NCBI RefSeq assembly: GCF_050908995.1
Contig: NC_135120.1
Location: forward strand, 3,237,433-3,301,432
Reading direction: 5' to 3'
DNA: 64,000 bases
Origin: Andrena cerasifolii
Lineage: Eukaryota; Arthropoda; Insecta; Hymenoptera; Andrenidae
Shown in pieces: positions 35,636 through 46,259 of the stretch. A program made the position numbers and the translations under genes. Under the pieces are notes generated by a model, which was not told where the DNA came from, did not search any database, and saw only the letters and a list, made by a program, of their open reading frames with translations. Each line of letters starts with the position of its first letter. Positions within the stretch are counted from its first letter, which is position 1.

Positions 35636-36550
35636 ATTCAATAGCCATTTCTTATAGATTTTTGTGCGCTGAAAACGAATCCGCAAACCGCTTGTCACCA
35701 TCAGCCTCTGTTTCCAAGAAATGCGATTTTGAAAAAAAAATGCACATTTTCAACTCTGGACATCTTTTGAGTTCAAACAGTAATAGTTATTCGGTTGCTT
35801 GTTCCGCCAAATTATTCTATGAATCATAAACATTTAAATAAGTTTAAACAACGATCAAAGGAATAGGTCACCCGAAATGCACCAATTTTTGCAGATATTT
35901 TTCTATATATTTCAAACAGTAAAGGTGTAGGAGAAAATCTGACTACTCCACGCGATGTAGCAAACATTTTACCACCGGAAGTCATCAACAGAAGTGGTAA
36001 GACACGTTTTGTTTTCAATACAGAAGCCAATAGCGGCGGGCGTACCCACTGCCGCTCAGTGACAGAATCGCTTAAATGCGCGCGACTACCACTGTCGGCG
36101 CCGCACGTTTTGCCAAACTCTTTCGCTGCGGTATTCAAAACAAAACATGACTTACCACTTGTGTTGATGCTTTCCGATGGAAAAATGTCTGCTGCATTGC
36201 ATGCAGTTGACAATTTTTCTCCTAGGCCCTTAGTTATGGAAATAAATTTAAAGATATTTGCAAGAATGGGTGCATTTCGGGTGTTATTTTCCCTTCGATC
36301 ATTGTTTAAACATGTTTACACGTTCATAATGCAGTAATAACTTATATCGTTGTATTCGGGAGGGTTCATAGAATAATTTGGCGGAACAAGCAACGGAATA
36401 ACTATTACTGTTTGAACTCAAAATATGTCCAAAGTTGAAAATTTACATTTTTTTTTTTAAACCAAATTTCTCGAAAACAGAGGGTGATGGTGACAAACGG
36501 TTTGCGGATTCGTTTTCAACGCACAAAAATCTATAAGAAATGGCTATTGA
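35636..36550. mobile_element. Foldback element, family F, copy 3 (full length)
   Basis: ATTCAATAGCCATTTCTTAT and ~350 further bases return inverted up to 36550. The ~150-bp centre has a smaller hairpin with GC-rich loops (CACTGCCGCTCAGTGACAGA). Frames 35824-36213 and 36059-36337 lie in the arms and are by-products of the palindrome. 36926-37680 shows nothing recognised. Confidence 0.85.
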
Positions 36551-37681
36551 TTCTTACACATCAAACAGGCTGTGGAATCGGCTCTTGAATCAATGAAATA
36601 TGTTTCTCCTTCACTACAACCGCGTTATGTCTCAAAATAAAAATACATAGATACTCCACTTCCCGTCAATATATAAAACACAATTTCAGCTGTTAATGTG
36701 CTTAAATAATATTTTCTGATCCTCAACTGTGAAATATGCAAATTTCTCGAAATTATATGGAAGTTGAGAAACTTGATAAAAAATTAAAAACTTTGACCTC
36801 GTTTGAGCCCGGTCAAATATTGAACGATTTCAAGAAAAAAATTTGCCTCCATTTGTGTTCCCCAGACGCAACTTTTCCGCACTAGGCTGTTTTGAGTTTC
36901 GATAATTTTATTTTTTTGGCCCACCGTATTAAGTATGTTCCACTAACGCGATAACCCTACAAATTTTATACACGTTGGATAGTTAGATAATAATGTATTA
37001 TAATAAAGGGTTGTTTTCAAAAATCACCCTCTAATATGTTGTTATTTTGTCACTTTTGTTTCATTTAATTATCTTAAGCAGTAACCGAGAAAAAAAATGA
37101 TAAAACTAAGAGCGCTTATCCCCATATTATCGTTAAACGGGGGGGTTAGAGATCTGAAGTTTCGCGGAATGGTGTTTCAGGTGACAAACATTGTTTAGTA
37201 AACAATATCAACAAAATTTGTCACGGGGCTGTTTGTCCACGCTTACCTTAGTTGGATTAGCCAGGAAAATGAGTTGAGGCACATTTCGTGATCCAAGAGT
37301 TTACCGTTCGAAAATTTTTAGGCAACAGACAAATACACAAACAAACTTTCTGCTTTATATATTAAGATAAATATGTTTTTCGGACTAATATTTTTCTGAA
37401 CGTTCTTCGCTACTGCCACGAGTAACAATACATTAAGAAGTAAATTGTGTATTTATAATTTTGCAGTTGAATTCTCTGTTTACTGTCATCTAAAGTGTTA
37501 GACTCGTTAGAAAGTTTTGTCGTTTTTTCCAGCCATATATCTCCTGCACTTTAGTAATGTTTGAAATCTTTATTTGGAAATCCCAAATGGTTTGATTTTT
37601 ATTACCCTGCCCTGAAGTATAAAAGTAATCTGAATGTGGGTGTCTGTCATTAGTTTATCGTTAAAAGTTTAATAATAAACA

Positions 37682-38013
37682 TGTTAGTGCATAAGATACA
37701 TTTGCGGCTCTGTATCCTTTACGAATACCAACGTGGAAGTAACGCTACTTTCGCGGCAGAAAACTCGTGTACCGTTTTTGGAGATAACATTGTAAAGGTT
37801 AGAATAGTGCGAAGGTGGTTTGTAAAATGTAAAGGTGGGGATTGAATCCTTGAAAATGAACCTCGTTCGGGACGGCCGTCGAAGATTGATAATGACGTTC
37901 TGAAGACATTACTACAAAGCAATCCCTATTCAACATCATCTGATATTGCTAAAAAGTTTAATGTTTCACATTTATCTGTACCTATCAAATCACGTCACAC
38001 CCCACGGCGATAA
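37682..38013 (+). pseudogene. Mariner-family transposase N-terminal fragment
   Basis: Starting at ATG 37682 the frame reads LRLCILYEYQRGSNATFAAE, VRRWFVKCKGGD, a TGA at 37843, then NEPRSGRPSKIDNDVLKTLL and AKKFNVSHLSV. This is the paired helix-turn-helix DNA-binding half of a mariner transposase (RRWF and EPRSGRP are hallmark motifs). The catalytic DDD part is absent and a stop interrupts the frame, so it is dead. A TTAA element lies 150 bp downstream. Confidence 0.9.
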
Positions 38014-38165
38014 GCAAAAAAAACTACAGAACTTTCAGACAAAGCTAATATATGTATTAATCAAGATTTATAGTGATGCTAACTATAACATTCGTTTAAT
38101 GTGTAAAATGTTTTATATCTGGGTTGAACAGGCACACATGTGGATAATTGCGTATTGTCATTTAA

Positions 38166-39071
38166 GGGGGTATTTTGGTCTGACGGGTAAAAAAAATCGA
38201 TTTTTTTTTTGCATTTTCTATAGGTACATTATATGGGTAACACGTGTGCAAAGGGATTTTTTCCAATTCGTATTATTTGCAGAGCTACAGGGTGCAGAAT
38301 AGGTAGGTATATGGCGCACTCACTGAGCGGGACGGGCGACGTATAACAGTTTTGTTCCTGGAAGTGTATTTCGACAAAGTTTCGGCGGACTGTTCTTTCT
38401 GAGGGCGGTGGGGGGGGGGGGGGTGCATTTCTGTATCTTTTAAAACACAAAAATCGACCATTTGGTTATAAAGAGGCCGTTACTCTCCTAGGTCACCTTT
38501 CTGTCTAAATTGTACGCAAAACTTTAAACGCGTTTTTCTCGAAACCATGTTTTTCGAACCGGTGACCATGATATTTCAAGATCGGCTGGACCAACTCAAT
38601 CCAAGTTTTGCATATATTATCAGCACACATGTGGCTATCGTCCCTACCAGAATTATGGTAAAATATTTTTTATTTAAACTTTCACAGACCTTTAAAGTTG
38701 CAAAATTGTGCGAAAATCGAAACTTAATTTTCAAACCGCCGCCATTTGCTTAATTTTCAATATTTGTTTATCACTCTGGTAGGAACGATAGCCACAGTCA
38801 TACAGATAACGGATCTCTTTTCATTTGTTGTTATAGATCACTAGAACGAGCCCAATCATGGGCACCGTGACACCCTGGTTTTTTTCACCATTACTTTAAA
38901 GCAGTCAACTGCGTTTGATTTTAATTTTTTTCTATTGACAAAATTTGTACAGATAGTTCAAATATCAGTAAATATGTAGCAATAAACTAAATAATAATAA
39001 AATTGATGGGTTCTTCGTAAAAAAATCCGAAATAACGCGACGAAAACGACTCGTCAGACCAGAATACCCCT
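38166..39071. mobile_element. TTAA-flanked element P3
   Basis: GGGGGTATTTTGGTCTGACG at the left matches the inverted right end (CGTCAGACCAGAATACCCCT), with TTAA at 38162-38165 and 39072-39075. An inner inverted pair (GTGGCTATCGTCCCTACCAG at 38630, inverted near 38795) is also present. A run of 14 G lies at 38410-38423. No transposase. Confidence 0.8.
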
Positions 39072-40140
39072 TTAAAGAAATTAAAGAGTCAATTTATTAT
39101 TCCTACCCTTTCCGATCCAGAGAAAAATTAACTTCATTGCACGATGTCCCAATTGCGACTAAACAATTCATAAATAAGATAGAGATATTTGCACTTAATT
39201 TCACACATTGCACATTTGCTTGAATTAGTAGTGGTACGATATACCTATTTACTTCAGTTTTAATGGAAGGAGGGGTAGTGTAAAATTCAATACCTGTTCT
39301 GTTTGCTCTTTATTTACTTTTTATATTCAATAAAAAATAATTGGAATTTGAAAGTTTCATCGTAAAATGTTTGTAATATGTTTACTACATTATTATATTA
39401 TAATATACTATTATATTTGTGCTGTATGCATTTGCATTGTATAATAGTATATGTATTATCTATATCTATTTACATTCAAACGTTTCTTTATCATCAGCAG
39501 GTTTGGACCTTCGCCCACGACTCTATTGTAAAAAAAATTGAAATCGCAAAGTGTCATACACTTTCCAAACATGCTTAACAATTTCATCGTATTAAAAAAA
39601 TATGTATTACTTATGTCTGAATACGCAGGGTCAGTCGCCTAACAGTAAAATAAAATAATTTCATTACTTTTAATGATACGAGTAAATATCTGTATTGGGA
39701 AGCCTTTTAGGTGGCAAATTGCACAGCACAAAATATTGTTTTTCAAGAGATCACATTTTTCGAAATTTCAGATAAGGGAAAGTCCTACACTATTGATGAA
39801 GAAATAAATAAATACTATTGTCCTGAGCAACGTATTCCGGTGACGTTCTTTTTTCAGTATTACCAGAGTCTTAAGACGTTTAACGTTTACGCTGGTTTTC
39901 CGTACGACAAAAGTTATTTTTCATAGCTGATTTCTTATTTTTCAGGTAATTAAATAATTCTGTCATATTACGTACATTATTTTTAGACTATTAGGTATAC
40001 ATAAATGCCCCGTTTTTTTTTTCAATTTGCTTTGTACATTACACATCAAACCTATAACTTTTTTACGTGCTTGTCGTGCAGTATCGGCCTCCTTATAATC
40101 GTACAGTACCGGCTAAATTTTTTTACTTTTCTTCTTCTTT
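39072..40140. other. Interval with unrecognised ORFs
   Basis: The frame 39711-39926 (71 codons, starting MANCTAQNIVFQEITFFEIS) is open but matches no family I know. Other frames are low-complexity. It may belong to the decayed pogo element that follows. Confidence 0.3.
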
Positions 40141-40149
40141 GCTACTCTG

Positions 40150-40425
40150 CAGAAAAATGTCCGAAATTAAACAGAAAAAAAGGAAAATGGACGCAGAACG
40201 ATGTGAATGCGGCTGTGAAAATGCTACTATAAAACAAAAATGGACTAAACTAAACTTAAACTAGGCTTTGGTGAACAAGTCACTGAGTGCATCATTTGTA
40301 AAGAATCATTCAACGAAGATTTGGTGCAGCGCATCAAATGCAAGGGCTGGACTCGCGAGGACTGTACAGACCAAGAAAATATCGATTATTTTACCTGTGA
40401 TATTTGTAGACGTGCCTAAATAAAT
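40150..40425 (+). pseudogene. Collapsed pogo/Tigger-like transposase (HTH start plus zinc-finger end)
   Basis: Near 40158-40235 the codons read LNRKKGKWTQNDVNAAVK, the start of a Psq/CENP-B-type helix-turn-helix as at the N-terminus of pogo-like transposases. After a stop and about 30 bases the sequence reads GEQVTECIICKESFNEDLVQ, IKCKGWTREDC and YFTCDICRRA followed by TAA at about 40420. That is the C-x2-C PHD-like finger that ends many insect pogo-like transposases. The whole DDE domain between is missing. An internal deletion explains this best. 40426-41180 has no further feature. Confidence 0.7.
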
Positions 40426-41188
40426 GTTCTATTGTATTTTTAAATGTTTTTACTAACATTATTAATTACTTAGACCTTAAAATCTACTAAGTAGTTGGAC
40501 GACAATTTTTCATTCGCTGCGAATTACAACTTTTTTAATCCAGCAAATAATTAATCTTTATGATAAAATTTAAGACAAAAGGATTAGTCCCCTTTTATTA
40601 AGCACAATTTGTACTACAAATCACTTTGTGAAATCTGATTTTTACCAACAATAGCCCAAGTTATAGTACAAAAGCTTTGAGTGGCGGGTACTGCAGGACT
40701 CCCCCCTACAGTGGTATTTTTCTAAATTGCTTTACGTATTATATATAGGTACCGCAGCCTTACAGTCGATAAAATGCGAAATTCAACCACGTACGACATA
40801 TTAATATTCGTTTGTCACCATTTAAAGTCAGAAACATAGGAATATTGTCGGTATGTTTTATTTAACCGTATATTCCTTATTATTGTGCACGAATAGAATA
40901 CTAATGTGTTTGAAGTGGTAACTCTTAACCTCTAAACATTATTCGCGGGTAAAATTTTCACGAAATATTCTACATTTTTCAAAATTTTATCCATACTATT
41001 CCTACGCTATGTGATAATACATTGACCCATATCTTCAATGCAAATTTTCCATTCATCAAATATAACATTTTTAAATTGAGATTAAAAGGATACGTAAAAC
41101 AATGGATGAATAACTGTGACTATAAAATGCTTATGAACAACAGATACTGCAACGATGGTGTACGAATATATGGTGAATGTTTTTTTAA

Positions 41189-41893
41189 GGGGACATTCTA
41201 CTCTCTCGGCCGATGAAATCGGCCACTTTTCGGTGATGGTTTTTATAATGAAATAAACACTTAACGTTTTCGAATTTCGGGGGGTATATTGTACCACTTC
41301 TGAAATACAAGAAAAAATCTTTGTTGTTTGTTTATTTCATTTGTTTACATAATTATTTCGCAGTGAAGTTGGCGTTTTCAGAATTGCTCGCGGTTGAAAT
41401 TTCGGACGACTGGATCATCGGAAATGAAAAAACCAAACATATTTCTAATTCGCAGGAGTATGGTTATCTCGCTTTCCGCGAAAGAACAACTTTGGATCAA
41501 AATTATTAAAATGAGAGTCGATCAAAGTTGAAAGTACCGAAAAGGGCGTTTCTTTTCTGTTTAGTAGATATAAAATGTGGGAAAATATTAAAAAAATCTT
41601 AAGATATTTGTGGTTAGCGAGATAGCCATACACCTGCAAATTAAAAATATGTTTGTTTTTTTTTATTTCAGATGATCCAGTCGTCCGAAGTTTCAACCGC
41701 CAGCAATTCTGAAAACGCCAACTTCACTGTTTAAGTAAACAAGTAAAATAAACAAACACTAAAGACTTTTCCTTGTATTTCAAGAGTGGTACAATATACC
41801 CCCCGAAATTCGAAAACGTTAAATGTGTATTGCATTATAAAAACCATCACCGAAAAGTGGCGGATTTTTCGATCGAGTGAGTAAAATGTCCCC
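41189..41893. mobile_element. TTAA-flanked foldback P2
   Basis: GGGGACATTCTACTC at the left returns inverted as GAGTAAAATGTCCCC, with TTAA at 41185-41188 and 41894-41897. The arms run ~300 bp (for example CCACTTTTCGGTGATGGTTT; GCAGTGAAGTTGGCGTTTTC, both inverted on the right). The frames in it come from the arms. Confidence 0.85.
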
Positions 41894-41899
41894 TTAAAA

Positions 41900-43950
41900 T
41901 ATGGTACATACAGTCGTCGCACTAATACACGAAATCATGATTTGGTAAGAATTTTTCCGTATGAGATCATCCGAAGATCAGCATATTATATGTATATGGG
42001 TGAATTTCTCTTCATATTAGCTATAATATACTGACGATGAAAATATGCTATCTTATTTAACGAAACATATAATCCTCAGAATAAAATATTCTCTGTGGTA
42101 TCATTTACCTTCTTAAAATAAAGATCCTCTCTTAAGAATAATCTTTAGTAGTAGGTGATTTGCTCTGTATAATTAGAAAAAGGGCAGGAAAATGGCTGTA
42201 CTGGTCTACAATAACAGTTTATAACAAGTACGTTATAGACTTCCATAAGAAAAAAATCAAACGGAAAACGTTGGAATAAATGAAAAATTTATATTTCTTT
42301 CCTACATTAGGGAAGATTACAATAAAGAAACCTATCCATTCGCTTAACAAAATATCACGTCAATGGTTAGTACGTCTTTCAGATATAAAAAAAATTTCGC
42401 TTGATATAGTTATTATTCAGTGAATAGAACAATTAAACTGTGTTACTACCAAAGTTACTGCTGATTGTTATGAAAAATGATAGGATATTTCATTGTGAGG
42501 ATTTGAGAAACGTTATTCATATCTAAATGCAACACCAAATATTATAGAGTTTTTGTTATACACGATCAAATATTATTTAAACATTCTATATTTGAAAAAT
42601 GCTATGGATACTAGAAAATTGAGTTCCGGATAATTTGTGTATATAATAATATAAAAATTAGAGGTACTCACGTCCTCAATAGATCCGTATGCGATGAGGA
42701 AGATCCACCAAATGGAATTCACTGTTCTATGTGCTAGACACAAGAAACTCAACACAACTGGCGCTGCTTCAGTATTCGATCTTCTCTTATACTGATTCAC
42801 CGAATTTGATTATATCCCCCTACCATGTAAATCGGAATTATAATTGTATACCCGCCTCCTTTACATCATCTTCTTCGGAAACATCCTCATAATTGCTAAG
42901 CCGTTTATTGCAAGTATTTTTACCTTATATTTTAGTACCAATTTTACATTTTGTTGCATGTACATTAATATCCTGCCACGTAGATATTTACTATCTATTA
43001 GAATTGGAGTTATACCAATTTTCATTGACTTAGTTCATCAGTTTTGAAGTTGAAAAATTGCACAGGTTTTATAATAGGTTACTATGTACTTGATTAGATA
43101 TAGTAACAGTACGCGCTTAGTATATATGTACGTACATACCTCGTTCAAAGATCTGCGCAGTTTGTGATAATGCGACATAATCTATGACAACAAAAATATA
43201 GAAATATTGTTTTTCGAATTAAAAATATAATGTATCCCACCGCGCCTTAATAAGATGTTATTATTTTTTACGTATAGTTTGCCAGAAGATGTCAAGACAA
43301 ATTCCATGCAAGTGTTACACCTATTTGCATGTAACATACCATTCAAAATTTTCATCAGCCGTAGTTAGAAAAAGTTCTATCAAGTTCGGTTCACATCACC
43401 TTCAACTTTCTAAATAGAAAATGATGTTTTTCCTGTAGCCAAAGTCGTCGACAATACCATGACCTTTAATCGACCTTCTAACTTCTTTCATTTCAAAATT
43501 AAATTGCTACTTCCTTTCACTGCACATAAAACTTTATCGATTTCTTATTATTAAAATATAAACAGATTATTATTTTTTCTTGTATTCCACATTAACATCA
43601 TTACCATTGTTTAGTATATGTAAATACAGGTCACGAGAAAGATAACATCCGAAAATCTTCGTCAGGTTTAAAGATATAAAAGAGTTTTAGAACGTAATTG
43701 AAAGGTTTCCCAAGGATGACGCATACAATTTTCCCCTCCGAGGGACATATTTTCGGAATTATCAACGTGACAAGTGTTTTTCATATGAAACTATATAGTT
43801 TTATTTCGGGTACATTATAGCTGACATCAAAACGAATTCAAGCATATATCATAATATATGTATGTTTGAAATGAGCGACCTTCAAAAAGAAAAGAAAAAA
43901 ATCTATGATGCATACCGTGCTTACTTAAATGGATTTTGTCTTGCTTATCA
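41900..43950. other. AT-rich interval, one possible exon
   Basis: Mostly featureless. On the minus strand, a 42-codon open stretch at about 42673-42800 (SNTEAAPVVLSFLCLAHRTV, then SIWWIFLIAYGSIED) ends exactly at a strong donor-like site (GAC|GTGAGT at about 42673). It is hydrophobic, and its W...YG...ED pattern loosely recalls a sugar-transporter (SWEET) repeat. The upstream boundary has no good acceptor. I treat it as a hint only. Confidence 0.25.
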
Positions 43951-43954
43951 AGTT

Positions 43955-44400
43955 TCATATCTCCTGTGGGTGGGAGGTATAGAACACATCTAGTAACTCC
44001 TGGTCGTCGTAAGAGGCGACTAAAAGGGGAATCTGGGTTGTGGTTAGGAAGGAGGATGATGGTAGGAGAAGAGGTCTAGCGACTGGGCCTGATGTTGAAT
44101 GGATTCCATTGGGCTTTCTCCGCCGTAACTCCTTTGGAGGAGATGGAAGTTTCACTTCTGGTGTAAGTTTCACGGTAGGAGCTGTTGGGCAAGCAATTCA
44201 CTGGAGGGTTACCAGGAGGGGAATCATGACCTTCGACTGGTACCACCCTTCACTCAATGAGGACACCGCACTAGCCTCCCTTGTAACGTTCTCAAACGTG
44301 GCGTTACCGTTTATTACAGGAGATTCCACGTGTAGAGCGGTTACCCGTGGAATTGTGGGATTTGGTTCGGTTGGCATGCGATAAAGAAATGAATTTCAAG
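43955..44400. other. GC-richer repeat-like block
   Basis: This begins CCTGTGGGTGGGAGGTATAG and contains TCGTCGTAAGAGGCGACTAA. Overlapping frames on both strands (43955-44173 and 44040-44384) show no domain. Composition is unlike the neighbours, suggesting an inserted element part such as a LINE untranslated region. Not identified. 44401-44712 also shows nothing. Confidence 0.3.
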
Positions 44401-44712
44401 AAACCAGAATCCTTCTTTTAACAATAAAAACAAAATGGTTTATTGAAAAATGTGTTTTGCCGCTAGGTCGATGTGAACATACAATACGACACTTAGTTGT
44501 GTGAACTTTGTCTATTTTATATAAATGAACAGAAGATAGTTACGTAATGACGTATCGGTCGGTAATGAAGAATATTATTCTATTTCAGTTTCGGCACTAA
44601 GTCGGTATAGCTGAACAAAAGATTAACAAAATTACGCTTGGTCGGTAAAACAAAATATAGGATCGTTCGACGTTTTTGTTATTAAACTGTTAGAACCTTT
44701 GGTTAATTCATA

Positions 44713-45957
44713 CCATAAAAAAACTTCAAAAAAGTAAAAAAATTACGCCAAGTACATAAAACAAATAAATCACAAAAAAACAGAAGATAATAATATGAAT
44801 CATAAAAAAGTAGAATTGAAGAAAATATACAATCGCAAAAAATAGAAGATAATAATAATATAAATCAGAACAAAATACAAGAAAATATACAATATAAAAA
44901 AAGATGTGAAATCAAAAAGAGCTGCAAGTACATAAAGGTGCTTTCCAACTGCGCTTAAGATGACACAACTACATATACACAGCTAAAATGCTGTGTTCAT
45001 ACATTCCCTTACTCATATCGCGGACATTTTAATTAACCCATCAAAAAGAATCCCATTTAAAAACAATGTTGTAAATTAATAACTTTACACAATTAATGAT
45101 ATATACAAATTGCGCCAATTATAACAATGGTTATTTATACAAAGAAAAAATGTATATTTTTATACAAATAAATATTTGATTTATTCAAAATACTTGGCGC
45201 TGCGAAACCGAAAAAATATTAATTGTCTTAGTATTAATAATTTACAATAACTCCCTTACAATCTAAAATACATAAACATATACATATACATATTAGAAAC
45301 GCAGTCTAATTTATTATACATATATTTAAATCTAATATCATACGTAGCATATGCACACGCATACCATACATACACACATTCATGAACGCACTCACACGAA
45401 AGAAAGAAAAAGATTAATGCAATTTATACATATTTATTCAGTTTAGCAACACCAATTCGGTTTCGCAGCGAAAAGTATTTTGAATAAATAAAATATTTAT
45501 TTGTATAAAAATATACATTTTTTTCTTTGTATAAATATCCATTGTTATAATTGGCGCAATTTGTATATATCATTAATTGTGTAAAGCTATTAATTTACGA
45601 CAATGTTTTTAAATGGGGTTCTTTTTGATGGGTTAATTAAAATGTCCGCGATATGAGTAAGGGAATGTATGAACACAGCATTTTAGCTGTGTATATGTAG
45701 TTGTGTCATCTTAAGCGCAGTTGGAAAGCACCTTTATGTACTTGCAGCTTATATTGATTTCACATCTTTTTTTATATTGTATATTTTCTTGTATTTTGTT
45801 CTGATTTATGTTATTATTATCTTCTATTTTTTGCGATTGTATATTTTCTTCAATTCTATTTTTTTATGATTTATATTATTATCTTCTCTTTTTTTGTGAT
45901 TTATTTGTTTCATGTACTTGGCGTAATTTTTTTACTTTTTTTTAAGTATTTTTATGG
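44713..45957. repeat. Large foldback, ~500-bp arms
   Basis: From ACCATAAAAAAACTTC through TTACGCCAAGTACATAAA, GCTTTCCAACTGCGCTTAAG and AAATACTTGGCGCTGCGAAA CCG the left arm (44713-45211) returns inverted at 45463-45957. The ~250-bp loop is AT-rich with CACACA tracts. It lies just downstream of the Helitron USP end (minus strand). Confidence 0.85.
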
Positions 45958-46048
45958 GGATATATAGTACTTTGTGTACAGTACATAGTGCGCGAAGCAA
46001 CATATGGCGCTGAACGTATTTAACATTGAACTGTAATAACAACCACAA

Positions 46049-46259
46049 TTAACACCTTCCGAAGAAAAATATGTATGCATTTTTAGCATTTCGTGGCCAA
46101 GCTTGTTTTTCTACTTGTAAATCATCAACGGATACCCACGTTGTGCCCTTACCCCTTATCATACTCGTGTAATGACCATCGGCAATACTTTTACCGTGGT
46201 GGAAAATCGCTGCCTTAAGTTCATAACAGTGATCCCCCATTTGTATTTTAGTAGTAGGT
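46049..46259 (-). pseudogene. USP domain, C-terminal part with His box
   Basis: The part upstream of the LTR junction reads MGDHCYELKAAIFHHGKSIA, DGHYTSMIR and WVSVDD before ending FFFGRC. The H-Y after G and the W...D match the His and Asp boxes of ubiquitin-specific proteases. Codons before QPTT belong to the solo LTR, not the protease. The reading frame matches the N-terminal part at 48083-48790 across the LTR target duplication. Intact USPs remove ubiquitin from proteins; here the gene is interrupted. Confidence 0.85.

Larger units (their letters stand above)
34624..36925. mobile_element. Outer palindromic element O hosting two foldbacks
   Basis: The left arm (GGTGGGTCGAAAAAATC..., CCTAGTGCGGAAAACTTATG, CGGTCAATATTTGGCCGGGC) returns inverted at 36700-36925. 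The arm continues beyond the P1 insertion (35506-35635), which is inverted at 36555-36700. TTAA occurs near both ends (34620-34623 and 36929-36932), but the right one is three bases away. It carries foldback P1 (34848-35501) in its left arm and family F copy 3 (35636-36550) at its centre. Confidence 0.7.

Noticed and set aside
35824..36337. ORFs of 129 and 92 codons that resemble each other
   Set aside because: They are mirror readings of the two arms of foldback F; similarity comes from the palindrome.
38410..38423. Poly-G run as a G-quadruplex regulatory site (also poly-C at 10796-10808)
   Set aside because: Single homopolymer runs without spaced G-tracts or a nearby gene.
43955..44384. 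A gene in the GC-richer block
   Set aside because: Overlapping frames on both strands are equally long, and the start resembles untranslated sequence of mobile elements.
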